This document shows, one piece after another, positions 20,527 to 29,823 of a stretch of DNA of 45,522 bases. Where the stretch lies: NCBI GenBank assembly GCA_009391225.1, contig VEXC01000008.1, positions 1 to 45,522 on the forward strand, in the 5' to 3' direction. The position numbers were made by a program, and so were the translations under genes. Within the stretch, counting starts at the first letter, position 1. Every line of letters begins with the position of its first letter. The DNA comes from SAR202 cluster bacterium AC-647-N09_OGT_505m (lineage in GTDB: Bacteria; Chloroflexota; Dehalococcoidia; UBA2985). The notes under the pieces are model-generated. The model ran no database searches. It was not told where the DNA came from and was given only the letters and a program-made list of their open reading frames with translations.

Positions 20527-20799
20527 CTACTCTGGCAACGGGTGGACAGTCTCATCAAACTCTACCTCCGCGCTGCCCACAAATATGTCCCACGGGTGGA
20601 AGGACTCCACAAAGGCCTTGGCATCCTCTAAGGTGGGGAACCCTTTTTGGGCACGCCCAGGATCGTATCCCATGGTCTTGGCAAGGGCATCGAAACCGCG
20701 AGGGGTGCTACGAACACCACCCACTTCCTCCTCCTGTCCAGTGCCGGAGTCAAGAATCAACCTCTGCCCAGTCCTGTGCTCTCTCCAGTAGACTTTCAT
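20527..20799 (-). CDS. Small hypothetical protein
   Basis: A 90-residue soluble protein with no family I recognise. It starts MKVYWREHRTG, has a central KTMGYDPGRAQKGFPTLEDAKAFVESF, and an acidic C-terminus. AAGGAG stands eight bases before the ATG, and the gene is 53 bases upstream of the MBL hydrolase on the same strand, suggesting the head of a three-gene operon. Confidence 0.7.
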   Translation of the reverse strand: MKVYWREHRTGQRLILDSGTGQEEEVGGVRSTPRGFDALAKTMGYDPGRAQKGFPTLEDAKAFVESFHPWDIFVGSAEVEFDETVHPLPE

Positions 20800-21084
20800 T
20801 GTACATGCTCCTTAGTTAAGGCTGGGCAAGGTCCTTCGGCTCCGCGGAGTGTAGGCCTCTGTAGCTTCCTCTTTCCGCCGAAGGGCTTCATCCTCTGCAC
20901 TCCCTTATCTTCGTCAATCTGCTAGCGATTATATCTTGGCTGTGGAATGGCCGCAACTAAAGTGGAATCTAACAAAATCAGAGGATTCAAGTGGGAAATA
21001 GCTGGGCTCTTTAAGGGAGCCTCATTAACGTGATGCTGTAGTCTATCCCTTGAGCGGCCCCGTCACTATGTTGCCAGCGCCATC

Positions 21085-21575
21085 TTACCACCAGTCGGAT
21101 AACCAGATAGTTCCAGAACTACATTCACCACTCGGGTAGGCTATGATGAAATCTCGCATGACCGTAAATGACAAAACCTCTAGCTTACAGACCGCTTCTG
21201 GTACCGGCAAGAAGATATGTTTCAGAACTAAGCTACCTGAATCAGCCCATCGCAGTTCGCCGCTCCAGGTTCCAATCTCGAATGTGAAAGCATTGGATTG
21301 ATAACCAACATCCTCGCTTGCCACCTTATCCCGTCGTCAATGTCTCGTATTGTCCAATTGCATCCCATAGGTCAGCTATCTTGGATCCATAATCTCTAGT
21401 CCAGTCTCCTCCAGCACTTCGCTGTTAATGCCTCGATGAACAGTTCGCCGAAATCGACAGGACCATCTGGCAATGACCAGATCCTTCGGACTCTACTGCC
21501 GCACCAACAGTACTTGTTCTTCTGTCCGAATCAATGCGGACACAATTAGGGATTCCTGCTGATGCCTATAATCCA
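21085..21575 (-). pseudogene. Frameshifted NUDIX hydrolase
   Basis: Reverse-strand pieces in changing frames give a NUDIX protein: IVSALIRTEEQVLLVRQ then TAG, then DFGELFIEALT, then a frame change into EVLEETGLEI (the REVxEExG box), another TAG, and LTYGMQLDNT. The last piece, from 21324 to 21085, is open and reads FEIGTWSGELRWADS, LSFTVMRDFIIAYPSGE and SSGTIWL, the normal C-terminal half. The residues before EVLEETG no longer form a box in one frame. The gene is dead; 20800-21084 and 21576-21695 hold nothing else I can name. Confidence 0.72.
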
Positions 21576-21695
21576 CTTGCCTCACGATAGTCGAGCCTGT
21601 ACGCATGGCCAGACGTGATATGTCGGGTAATCTGCTATTGTTGGAATACAGTCATCCATGCTATCCTCTGATGCCAAGTATAGCGTAGGACAGCA

Positions 21696-22361
21696 ATGAT
21701 TTACGATTTCCATACCCACACCTACCTAAGCGATGGAGTGCTATCGCCCATCGAACTCATTCGAAGGGCCCATGCCCAGGAGTACAAAGTAATCGCTGTG
21801 ACAGATCACGTGGGAATAGAGGACCAAGAGAGTGTTCTAAAGATTCTGTTGGAGGAGTGCCGCAGGGCAACTGAAGAATGGGGCATAGTGGCACTTGCTG
21901 GAGTCGAAATCACCCATGTGCCTAAGAACCTCATAAGCGAGGCAGCCCAGAGGGCCAAGGACCTAGGAGCACATATAGTCCTCGTCCACGGGGAAACCAT
22001 AGTAGAGCCGGTAGAGCCAGGAAGCAATCTCGCCGCCCTCGGTTCCACATATGTGGACATCCTAGCCCATCCAGGACTGATTACATCAGAGGAAGCCTCC
22101 ATGGCGGCAGAGAGGGGTATATACTTGGAGATATCCGCTCGCCGTGGCCACTCCCTCACCAATGGGCACGTGGCTCGACTGGGGCTGAGCAGCGGGGCGA
22201 AGCTCATACTGGACTCCGATGCCCACGAACCCGGTGACCTTCTCACGACGGAGAAGGTGTGGAAAATAGCGCGTGGCGCGGGTCTATCGGAACACGAGAC
22301 ATCCATTCTCCTAGAGCTCAATCCCCCTGGTTTGCTCCAACGCTCAGGGTTAATCACTTAG
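21696..22361 (+). CDS. PHP-domain phosphoesterase
   Basis: A 221-residue metal-dependent hydrolase of the PHP family. Metal ligands are visible in order: DFHTHTYLSDG, VTDHVG, the Glu of GVEITHV, HGE, LAHPG, and DSDAH near the C-terminus. The length fits stand-alone PHP proteins related to histidinol phosphatase or 3',5'-nucleotide phosphatases; the substrate cannot be decided from sequence. It is monocistronic. Confidence 0.9.
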   Translation: MIYDFHTHTYLSDGVLSPIELIRRAHAQEYKVIAVTDHVGIEDQESVLKILLEECRRATEEWGIVALAGVEITHVPKNLISEAAQRAKDLGAHIVLVHGETIVEPVEPGSNLAALGSTYVDILAHPGLITSEEASMAAERGIYLEISARRGHSLTNGHVARLGLSSGAKLILDSDAHEPGDLLTTEKVWKIARGAGLSEHETSILLELNPPGLLQRSGLIT

Positions 22362-22502
22362 ATGTAACAGCACATAGAAGCGCCAGCGTATGACTTGGTC
22401 TCGAGCCGATTCTCCGTCACTTAATCCCAGCTAAACGGCACTCTTAGCGCCCATAGTGGGGTAGTCCATGCATGTGAAGCCAACAACTCGCCAGTGGATT
22501 AT

Positions 22503-22643
22503 CTACCCCTTGCCGATACGAAAGACCTTCGTACTGCAAACGGGGCAAGTACCTTGAGTTGCAGGACGGCCATTCTTCAGGGTTACTGGCTGTGCGCCAC
22601 TAATCTCCCTCTTGGCCCTGCACTTAAAGCAGTAAGCTTCCAT
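22503..22643 (-). CDS. DUF5679-type zinc-ribbon protein
   Basis: A 46-residue protein with two CxxC knuckles, YCFKCRAKRE at the N-terminus and TCPVCSTK near the C-terminus, separated by TLKNGRPATQG. This pattern is the DUF5679 family, often encoded near nucleic-acid genes; its function is not known. GGAGGGG lies six bases before the ATG at 22643, which supports translation. The flanking spacers (22362-22502 and 22644-22806) show nothing more. Confidence 0.85.
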   Translation of the reverse strand: MEAYCFKCRAKREISGAQPVTLKNGRPATQGTCPVCSTKVFRIGKG

Positions 22644-22806
22644 AAATACCCCTCCATAGGTTCCAAGTAGCTAGTGTTAGACGATATATGTTGGTCAAAG
22701 GAGTTGTCAACCCTTCCACCTGGGGAATCGTAGGGTAATTGTTAAGGAAAGGCCCTCAATTCCACATCAGTGAGGTGACTGAGCAGAGATAGCCAGCCTA
22801 TGATGG

Positions 22807-23718
22807 CTAAGTGCGAAGCCTGAAGACCTTCTGGGCATGCCACAGGCCGCGCACTTTGCCCGGATGAAGCAGCGCCAAGAATTCACCGTCCACAGAATAC
22901 AGACGATACAGGCTGTTTGAAGAGGCATCCCTGGATGGTAACCCCAGGTAGATTCCCTGACCACGTCTTATAGCATCCTCTTTGTCTCGCTGGACAATGG
23001 CGGATTTGAATTTCAGAAGAGGGAAGTCCACTGGAAATAGCAGAGAACGCCAAGAGTCATTCTGACATGCTTCCTCTACTTGTGCCATGGTGTTTGCAGT
23101 GGAGATGTCGAATGGGCCGGCATGGAGGCGTGTGAGCTCCTTCAGGTGAGCGCCGCATCCAAGATCGGCACCAAGGTCGTGAGCAAGGGAGCGCACGTAC
23201 ATCCCACGCCCACATTCCATCTCAAGCCGTACTTCTGGGGGGTTCCATTGTGTGATATTCAGCCGGTACATTTCCACCTCTCTGGGTGGCCTGGTCACCT
23301 CATGCCCCGCCCTGGCCAGGTTGTAAAGTCGCTCCCCATCCCTTTTCAGGGCACTGTACATTGGAGGAATCTGATGGAATACGCCACAGTACTTCTCCAG
23401 TTCTTTACTGACATCTTTCTCGGTGACATAGGAGGAATCCCTAGACCCTGTAACCTGTCCGAGGGCATCATAGCTATCTGTGGAAACCCCTAGGCGGATC
23501 AGGGCCATATAAACCTTGGGGCTATCCACCAGATACTCCATTACCCTGGTGGCTTGGCCGAAACAGATTGGTAGCACTCCTGTGGCCTGGGGATCCAGGG
23601 TACCTGCGTGCCCCACTTTTTTTTGTCGGGTAAGTCGCTTTATCTGTCGAACCACCTCCATAGACGTCCACTGAAGAGGCTTGATGACGTTGATGATACC
23701 ATTGGCTTCATTGCTCAT
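22807..23718 (-). CDS. truB: tRNA pseudouridine-55 synthase TruB
   Basis: Makes the universal pseudouridine 55 in the T-loop of tRNA; 303 residues. The catalytic Asp42 is in KVGHAGTLDPQATGVL, and GRGMYVRSLAHDLG and the C-terminal PUA-like region (FLALLHPGKVRGLW) are present. Its start overlaps the rbfA stop by 11 bases, so it is the last gene of the nusA-infB operon. Confidence 0.96.
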   Translation of the reverse strand: MSNEANGIINVIKPLQWTSMEVVRQIKRLTRQKKVGHAGTLDPQATGVLPICFGQATRVMEYLVDSPKVYMALIRLGVSTDSYDALGQVTGSRDSSYVTEKDVSKELEKYCGVFHQIPPMYSALKRDGERLYNLARAGHEVTRPPREVEMYRLNITQWNPPEVRLEMECGRGMYVRSLAHDLGADLGCGAHLKELTRLHAGPFDISTANTMAQVEEACQNDSWRSLLFPVDFPLLKFKSAIVQRDKEDAIRRGQGIYLGLPSRDASSNSLYRLYSVDGEFLALLHPGKVRGLWHAQKVFRLRT

Positions 23719-24088
23719 CAGAAGTATCCTCAGAAGAGTCCTTGGAGCCCACCTCTGTGATTTTTCTCAGGATGTAAGTACCCTCTTCAATAGAATTGTC
23801 GAGTATGAAGCTGAGGAAAGGGATGGTTTTCAAAGACACGCGGGTAGTCAACTCTCTTCTCAGGAATCCGGAAGCTGCGTTTAGAGTTTCCACGGCCGCG
23901 TTACTCTCCTCAGGGCCACCCAGAACGCTGGTGAATACCTTGGCGTGCCTGAGGTCCCTGGATATTCCCACATGGACAATGGTAATGATGTGAGCCAGCC
24001 TGGGGTCCTTCATCTCTTGCGCTATGATCTCGCTCAACTTCTGGCGCAGAAGGACGTTAACCCGCTCTGTTCTTCGGGAAGCTTGCAT
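23708..24088 (-). CDS. rbfA: Ribosome-binding factor A
   Basis: 30S maturation factor of 126 residues. It opens SRRTERVNVLLRQKLSEIIAQ and carries the KH-like core KDPRLAHIITIVHVGISRDLRHAKVF, where the usual AxG kink region follows. The C-terminus is acidic and Ser-rich. It lies between infB and truB, its normal place. Confidence 0.95.
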   Translation of the reverse strand: MQASRRTERVNVLLRQKLSEIIAQEMKDPRLAHIITIVHVGISRDLRHAKVFTSVLGGPEESNAAVETLNAASGFLRRELTTRVSLKTIPFLSFILDNSIEEGTYILRKITEVGSKDSSEDTSDEQ

Positions 24089-24115
24089 GGGTGAGTTTGG
24101 GGTAGGGATGCCGTA

Positions 24116-25963
24116 TTACGAAGTCTGCTCCAGGCGAACTGCCTCAATTATGTCGCCTAACTGGAAATCGTTGAATCCATTCACTCCTATGCCACATTCA
24201 AACCCGGTGGCCATCTCCCGCACATCGTCCTTGAAATGCTTGAGGCTAGAGATGGTACTCTGGTGCAAAAGTTCTCCGTTTCTAAGGACCCGTGCAATGG
24301 CGTTCCGAGAGATACGACCGTCAGTCACGTAAGCGCCGGCAATTTTGATACGCCTGCCCAGGGAGAAGATAGCCCTGACCTCGCTGTGACCCTCAACCAC
24401 CTCCCGCTGTTCAGGCTTGAGGAGACCCTCTAGGGCACTCTGTATGTCCTCCGAAAGGCGATAGATGATGTCATAGATGCGGATATCAATTTTGTCCGAG
24501 TCGGCCATATGCCTGGCACCAGGCTCCACTCTGGTGTTGAATCCAATGATTATGGCCTTGGAAGCCCCAGCCAAAAGAACATCACTTTCGTTGATGCTTC
24601 CGGTGGCCAAGTGGATGATGTTGACCTTTCCTTTGTCTGTAGCGAGCTTTTCCAGTGTACCTCTAACAGCGTCCACTGTGCCTTGTACATCGGTCTTGAC
24701 TATCAGGTTTAGGTCGGTGATTTCACCTGTACCTATTCTCGCAGACGCGTCTTCCAGAGTGGTAGCGGTTAGCACTTGGCGCTCCTTGTCCAAGCGTAAC
24801 TGACGTTGGTGTATCAACTCTTTTGCGACCTTTTCGCTGGCTACAGTCCACAGGGTTTCTCCTGCCTGGGGTAGCTGACCCAGGCCCAGAATCGTTGCAG
24901 GAGCGGACGGCTCTGCAGCACTTACTCTTTGCCCTGACTCATCCATAAGTGCTTTTATTCTTCCCCAGGAGTTACCCACTACGACGGTCTGTCCCATTCT
25001 CAGGGTACCCGTCTGTACCAGGACGGTGGCCACTGGCCCTCTGCTCTTATCCACCTGGGCTTCGACTATAACTCCTATGGCTGGCCGCTCAGGGTCCGCT
25101 TTCAGTTCAGATACTTCAGCCACCACCAGGATATTCTCCAGCAGGTCGTCTATGCCCTGATGCTCCTTGGCAGATATGGGGATTGCAATTACATCTCCAC
25201 CCCACTCCTCTATCACTAGGCCCCGTTCCACCAATTGGCGTTTAACCCTGTCCATGTCTGCATTGGGCATATCAGTTTTGTTGATAGCAACTACTATTGG
25301 GACACCAGCTGCTTTGGCATGGTCAATGGCTTCTACGGTTTGTGGCATCACGCCATCATCCGCAGCCACCACGAGGACAGCTATGTCAGTTGCCTTTGCT
25401 CCCCGGGATCGCATAGACGTGAACGCCTCGTGGCCTGGGGTATCCAGAAAGGTTATCTTTTCACCATTATACTCCACCTGGTAGGCCCCAATGCGTTGGG
25501 TTATGCCCCCAACTTCCCCATCAGTGAGATTGCTCTGTCTGATGGCATCCAGGAGCGTGGTCTTGCCGTGGTCAACGTGTCCCAGGATGGTAACGACTGG
25601 CGGACGCGCCACCATTTTGGCTGGGTCATCCTCCTTGGATAACTCGGAGTACACGTGGAACTCTTCCTCGGCTTCTGGCAGCGGGGTGGCGGTGTAGCCA
25701 AGCGCTACGGCAACGTTGGCAGCGATGTCGTAGTCTATGACCTGGTTTATATTGGCCATGACTCCGCTGCGTATGAGTTCCTTGATGACTTCAACGGGGT
25801 CAATGGCCATCTCGTCTGCCAGTTGCTTGACCGATATAGCCTTTGGAAGCTCCAGATCCCTGGAAACTTGCGCCTCATCTGCAGACCCAAACCGACCACC
25901 GGTGGCCGAATCCAAGGCCTTTGAAGGCCGTCTCCTTCTTCTTCTCCCGCCGTATCTCTGCAT
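24116..25963 (-). CDS. infB: Translation initiation factor IF-2
   Basis: GTPase that places initiator tRNA in the P site. At 615 residues it is a short form: the basic N-terminus ([11 protein letters not shown]) leads quickly to the IF2-N domain ([19 protein letters not shown], about 45-62). G motifs are GHVDHGKT at 128-135, DTPGH at 174-178 and NKTD at 228-231, followed by domains II-IV with the C-terminal fMet-tRNA domain ([15 protein letters not shown]). The long N-terminal extension seen in enterobacteria is absent. Confidence 0.97.
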   Translation of the reverse strand: MQRYGGRRRRRRPSKALDSATGGRFGSADEAQVSRDLELPKAISVKQLADEMAIDPVEVIKELIRSGVMANINQVIDYDIAANVAVALGYTATPLPEAEEEFHVYSELSKEDDPAKMVARPPVVTILGHVDHGKTTLLDAIRQSNLTDGEVGGITQRIGAYQVEYNGEKITFLDTPGHEAFTSMRSRGAKATDIAVLVVAADDGVMPQTVEAIDHAKAAGVPIVVAINKTDMPNADMDRVKRQLVERGLVIEEWGGDVIAIPISAKEHQGIDDLLENILVVAEVSELKADPERPAIGVIVEAQVDKSRGPVATVLVQTGTLRMGQTVVVGNSWGRIKALMDESGQRVSAAEPSAPATILGLGQLPQAGETLWTVASEKVAKELIHQRQLRLDKERQVLTATTLEDASARIGTGEITDLNLIVKTDVQGTVDAVRGTLEKLATDKGKVNIIHLATGSINESDVLLAGASKAIIIGFNTRVEPGARHMADSDKIDIRIYDIIYRLSEDIQSALEGLLKPEQREVVEGHSEVRAIFSLGRRIKIAGAYVTDGRISRNAIARVLRNGELLHQSTISSLKHFKDDVREMATGFECGIGVNGFNDFQLGDIIEAVRLEQTS

Positions 25964-26004
25964 AATTGTGTCGTTCTACCTCTGTCGGAATAACCCAATG
26001 GAAA

Positions 26005-26322
26005 TTATAGAATCGAGTTCTGCAATCTGGCCCCACCGTCACTTGGGGATGCCTCAGCCATCCCCTGAGCAAACTCCCATAAGACTCGCCGGTCCTCAGG
26101 AGATATTGTGCCTCTCAGTTTGTGATCTAGGCGGTTCTTTTTCAATGCGCTATCCCAGCAGGCCTGGCGGTGGCACAAATAGGCCCCCCTCCCTTGAAAC
26201 TTGCTCGTAGTGTCAACCTCCACACGCCCGGATTGAGTGCGCACTAGGCGTATCAAATCTCGTTTGTCGGTCTTGGCACTGCAAACTACACAACTCCTCA
26301 GAGGAATGTGGCCACGCTTCAA
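26005..26322 (-). CDS. YlxR-family (DUF448) RNA-binding protein
   Basis: A 105-residue protein with the family signature IPLRSCVVCSAKTDKRDLIRLVR and GRGAYLCHRQACWDSALKKN. YlxR proteins bind RNA or nucleoid proteins, and one member in Fusobacterium or Bacillus influences transcription and RNase P; no precise role is set here. It sits between nusA and infB as usual. Confidence 0.92.
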   Translation of the reverse strand: MKRGHIPLRSCVVCSAKTDKRDLIRLVRTQSGRVEVDTTSKFQGRGAYLCHRQACWDSALKKNRLDHKLRGTISPEDRRVLWEFAQGMAEASPSDGGARLQNSIL

Positions 26323-26340
26323 GAGATATGCCTCCTCGCT

Positions 26341-27912
26341 TTAGGCTTCCACGTCGTCTAGCTCTTGGTCAGTTTGGTCATCTTCTATCTCGCCAATATC
26401 GTCCTCGCCAATATCGTCTTCGTCAACGGGATACTGATTACGACGAGACCGTTTGGGAGACATGCTGGCATCTCCCCCTGCCATTCTGGCTGCCCTGCCG
26501 CCCCTTCTCCTGGGTCCTTCCTCAGGGGCAATTGCCCTACGACCCATAATATCCTCTGCGAATCGGATTCGCTCGGGCTGCTGGGTCACTTGAGGTACAT
26601 TCCAGACTGTTTCTGATATCTCCTTGGTTACTTCTGCTTGCTCCGACTCTGGGTTTCCAGTAGCGGCTTCTATCTCCATGGCGGCCTCTGCCAGTTGCTC
26701 TTCTATGGAAGATGCCATTTCCAGCTCCAGGGAGGGTTCAACAACCTGCTTTGTATCTGTACCCTGGTCTTCCGAAGTCCCAACTAACGTTGCTTCACCT
26801 TCATAGGAAGTCTCAGTTATCTCGGGGACGTCTTTGAGTTGCTGGGCCACATCGGTAGCCCGCTGAATTCTCTCTTCCTCGGCTTCTGTAACGCTCTTGA
26901 TGTTGACCATAAGCCCGGAGAGTCTGGCACACAGTCTGGCGTTCTGGCCTTCTTTACCGATGGCAAGAGATAGCTGGCGGTCCGGTACAACAACAACAGC
27001 TCCTGTACCCCCTGAATCTAACTCAACACGTGCGACCGGGCATGGGCTAAGGGCATTGGCTAGGAACACCCCGAGATCTGGATGCCACTGGACCACGTCT
27101 ATCTTCTCTCCCTGAAGTTCATTGACGATGTTTTGTATTCGGATACCCCTCAGGCCAACGCAGGAACCGACGGGGTCCACTCCTTCCTGACGGGAGTGAA
27201 CGGCGACTTTGCTACGAGAACCAGCCTCCCGTGCCACGGCTTTTATCTCCACGATTCCGTTGTATATTTCCGGAACTTCGATTTCAAAGAGGCGCCGCAA
27301 GAGGTCCTTACTGGCACGTGAAACCACAATCTCCGGGCCCCTGGCACTACGGCGTACCTCTGCCACATGAACCTTTATCTTTTGGCCTGGCCGGTATCTC
27401 TCTGTGGGTACCTGCTCTGACATTGGAATGATGGCCTCAGTGCGCCCCAGATCCACGGTCACTTGTCGTGAGTCTATCCGCTGGACGGTGCCCGTAACTA
27501 TGTCGCCTTCCTTTTCGGCGTACTCCTCGTAGACGAGCTCCCGCTCAGCCTCTCTCAGGCGTTGTAGCACCACCTGCTTGGCCGTCTGCGCGGCAATGCG
27601 TCCAGTGTTCTGGATATCGCTTTCTACTCCGATGACATCTCCCAGGGCAGCATCTCCCTGGATTTTCCTTGCGTTGGCCAGGCTAATCTCCCTCTGGTGA
27701 TCTTCCACTTTCTGCACGGTGGTCTTATGGGTAAAAAGCTTGAGTTCACCGTTGGCGGGATTTAGTGACACAGAGATTTCCTGGCCGGCAAGAACGCTAT
27801 CCTTCTTGTAGGCTGAAGCCAGTGCCGCCTCAATAGCTGAGATGACAGCCTCTCTGGGGAGGTGGCGCTCAGAGGCCAACTGGGTTACCGCTATGAGAAA
27901 ATCGCTTTTCAT
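26341..27912 (-). CDS. nusA: Transcription termination/antitermination factor NusA
   Basis: Binds RNA polymerase and controls pausing, termination and antitermination. The 523 residues hold the N-terminal RNAP-binding domain (1-130), an S1 domain (about 134-200, GDIVTGTVQRIDSRQVTVDLG), and KH1 (205-280) and KH2 (285-345, with SLAIGKEGQNARLCARL). Residues after 350 form a long low-complexity tail, acidic with one basic patch (PRRRGGRAARM), instead of the acidic repeats of enterobacteria. rimP, often the first gene of this operon, is not upstream. AAGGAG precedes the ATG. Confidence 0.96.
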   Translation of the reverse strand: MKSDFLIAVTQLASERHLPREAVISAIEAALASAYKKDSVLAGQEISVSLNPANGELKLFTHKTTVQKVEDHQREISLANARKIQGDAALGDVIGVESDIQNTGRIAAQTAKQVVLQRLREAERELVYEEYAEKEGDIVTGTVQRIDSRQVTVDLGRTEAIIPMSEQVPTERYRPGQKIKVHVAEVRRSARGPEIVVSRASKDLLRRLFEIEVPEIYNGIVEIKAVAREAGSRSKVAVHSRQEGVDPVGSCVGLRGIRIQNIVNELQGEKIDVVQWHPDLGVFLANALSPCPVARVELDSGGTGAVVVVPDRQLSLAIGKEGQNARLCARLSGLMVNIKSVTEAEEERIQRATDVAQQLKDVPEITETSYEGEATLVGTSEDQGTDTKQVVEPSLELEMASSIEEQLAEAAMEIEAATGNPESEQAEVTKEISETVWNVPQVTQQPERIRFAEDIMGRRAIAPEEGPRRRGGRAARMAGGDASMSPKRSRRNQYPVDEDDIGEDDIGEIEDDQTDQELDDVEA

Positions 27913-27979
27913 CTTCTCCTTGCTCCCTATTACTCGTTACTCGCTAGATTCAGGTCACTGCTTTCCTCGCACATCTAGC

Positions 27980-28004
27980 AAAAAAGTGGGTCTTGACCCA
28001 CTTT
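27980..28004 (-). terminator. Terminator-like hairpin in the nusA leader
   Basis: On the reverse strand a stem AAAGTGGGTC pairs with GACCCACTTT across a two-to-four-base loop and runs directly into a T-tract (As at 27980-27985 on the + strand). It lies about 16 bases downstream of the expected start of the promoter at 28027-28055 and some 70 bases before the nusA start codon, so it is an attenuator candidate rather than the end of another gene. Confidence 0.6.
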
Positions 28005-28026
28005 CCATCGAGACTATTTCCGTGCG

Positions 28027-28055
28027 AGTATACCATTTTGCCAGGTGAACAACAA
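28027..28055 (-). promoter_or_regulatory. Promoter of the nusA-infB operon
   Basis: On the reverse strand, TTGTTG (28055-28050), a 17-base spacer, and TATACT (28032-28027). Transcription would begin near 28020, giving a leader of about 110 bases to the nusA ATG at 27912. Confidence 0.62.
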
Positions 28056-28168
28056 GCCTGCGTGCTCGTCAAAGCGTCCTCTAATCAGGCATAAAGAGTA
28101 TCTTACTACAACCCATTATCATACCCTTCTCGCTTGCCCGCTTTTGCGGTACACTTTATGGGATAGAG

Positions 28169-29818
28169 ATGCCTAATAACCTAATCCTCACTGGATTCTC
28201 CGGCACAGGAAAATCCCAAGTTGGGCTCATTATAGCCCAACTTTGGGGATGGGACTTTTTCGATACAGACGATGAGGTAACCTTAGCCGCCGGCAAGTCC
28301 ATCGCCGACATATTTGAACAGGATGGAGAGGCCCACTTTCGCCATCTGGAGAGACAAGCTGTGGCTAGTGCCTGCAATTCCTCCCGTGCGGTGGTGTCCA
28401 CTGGAGGGGGTTCTATAGTTGACCCGGACAACTATAGAACCATGATTACCTCTGGGGTCATCATATGCCTGGAAGCCACACCTGAGACCATCACTAGAAG
28501 ACTTCAGGAATCCAGCGACCAAGTGTCAGACCTACGACCCCTACTGACTGGCCCTGATATGATTCAACGTATAAGGGGACTCAAGACACAGAGGCAAGCC
28601 TACTACGGTCTAGCGAAGCACACTGTCCACACCGACAAACTCACACTGGAAGAGGTAGCCCAAGAAGTTTATGCGCGCTGGCAGGAGATAGCTCATGGAG
28701 CAACGAACGAGGGGGCTTCTGAGAAACTCTCACCCGCCTTTGTTGTTGAGGCGCCTTCTGCATCTTATCCCGTATTTGTGGACTGGGGCCTACAGGACCA
28801 CATAGGCAAGTTCCTTTTGGGGATTGGGATTCGGGGCCCCGTCTATGTAATCACAGACTCCAATGTCTTCGGCCTCCACCATGGACAGGTCCAGCGGGCC
28901 CTTGAAGCCACTGGAATCGAGGCACATACCTTCACCGTCCCTGCAGGAGAGGCCAGCAAGAGCCTGGCTATGGCAGAAAGTATCTTCGGCTGGCTGGCTG
29001 AGCGACGTTGCGAGCGAAGCCACGCCATCATTGCACTGGGCGGTGGCATGATAGGGGACCTGACAGGTTTTGTGGCGGCTACTTTCCTACGCGGAGTACC
29101 TGTGATTCAGGTGCCCACCTCCTTGGCAGCAATGGTGGACGCATCCATAGGTGGAAAGACGGCAGTTAACCTGAGTGTGGGAAAGAACCTGGTTGGAGCT
29201 TTCTATCAACCCAGTATGGTGCTGGCTGATTTAGACACTCTGAAGACGCTCCCAGCCAGAGAGCTAGCCTCCGGCTGGGCTGAAGCCATCAAACACGGGC
29301 TAATCCTGGATGCTTCTCTCTTTCGGCTCATCGAGGAAAGAGTGGAATCTCTGCTAAAGCTAGAGCCGGAGATAACCGTAGAGGTGATTCGCCGAAGCAT
29401 GGCTATCAAGGCCAAGGTGGTTGAGGAAGACGAAAAAGAGACTACTGGGAAAAGGATCCTACTCAACTACGGCCACACCATTGGTCATGGGCTTGAGGCT
29501 GCTACCCATTACACAGAGCTTCTTCATGGTGAGGCCGTATCCGTGGGCATTGTCGGAGCTGGGGAGATGAGTCAAAAGATGGGACTTCTGTCTCGCGAGG
29601 AGTTGGAGAGACACACCAAAATGCTACAACGCTTCGGATTGCCTATCTCCTACCCCGGGGTGAATCCGCACAGTGTTCTGAAGGCCATGGAGCTGGACAA
29701 GAAGGCCGCATCTAAGGTGATAAACTGGGTGCTGCTGCAAGAAACTGGTCGGGCCACAGTTCGCTCAGACGTGGATGAGGAACTTGTGCAACAGACGCTA
29801 AACGACCTCTGCAGGTAG
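28169..29818 (+). CDS. Fused shikimate kinase / 3-dehydroquinate synthase
   Basis: A 549-residue bifunctional enzyme of the shikimate pathway. Residues 1-170 are shikimate kinase (AroK) with P-loop GFSGTGKS at 9-16, DTDDEV for shikimate/Mg and the GGG in STGGGS. Residues 185-549 are 3-dehydroquinate synthase (AroB), with NAD-binding ALGGGMIGDLTGF, metal and substrate residues in VDASIGGKTAVN, GKNLVGAFYQP, EAIKHG, and NYGHTIGHGLE...HGEAVS. AroKB fusions are known in several lineages including Chloroflexota. It shares the + strand with two redox-type genes that follow within six bases. Confidence 0.95.
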   Translation: MPNNLILTGFSGTGKSQVGLIIAQLWGWDFFDTDDEVTLAAGKSIADIFEQDGEAHFRHLERQAVASACNSSRAVVSTGGGSIVDPDNYRTMITSGVIICLEATPETITRRLQESSDQVSDLRPLLTGPDMIQRIRGLKTQRQAYYGLAKHTVHTDKLTLEEVAQEVYARWQEIAHGATNEGASEKLSPAFVVEAPSASYPVFVDWGLQDHIGKFLLGIGIRGPVYVITDSNVFGLHHGQVQRALEATGIEAHTFTVPAGEASKSLAMAESIFGWLAERRCERSHAIIALGGGMIGDLTGFVAATFLRGVPVIQVPTSLAAMVDASIGGKTAVNLSVGKNLVGAFYQPSMVLADLDTLKTLPARELASGWAEAIKHGLILDASLFRLIEERVESLLKLEPEITVEVIRRSMAIKAKVVEEDEKETTGKRILLNYGHTIGHGLEAATHYTELLHGEAVSVGIVGAGEMSQKMGLLSREELERHTKMLQRFGLPISYPGVNPHSVLKAMELDKKAASKVINWVLLQETGRATVRSDVDEELVQQTLNDLCR

Positions 29819-29823
29819 AATAT

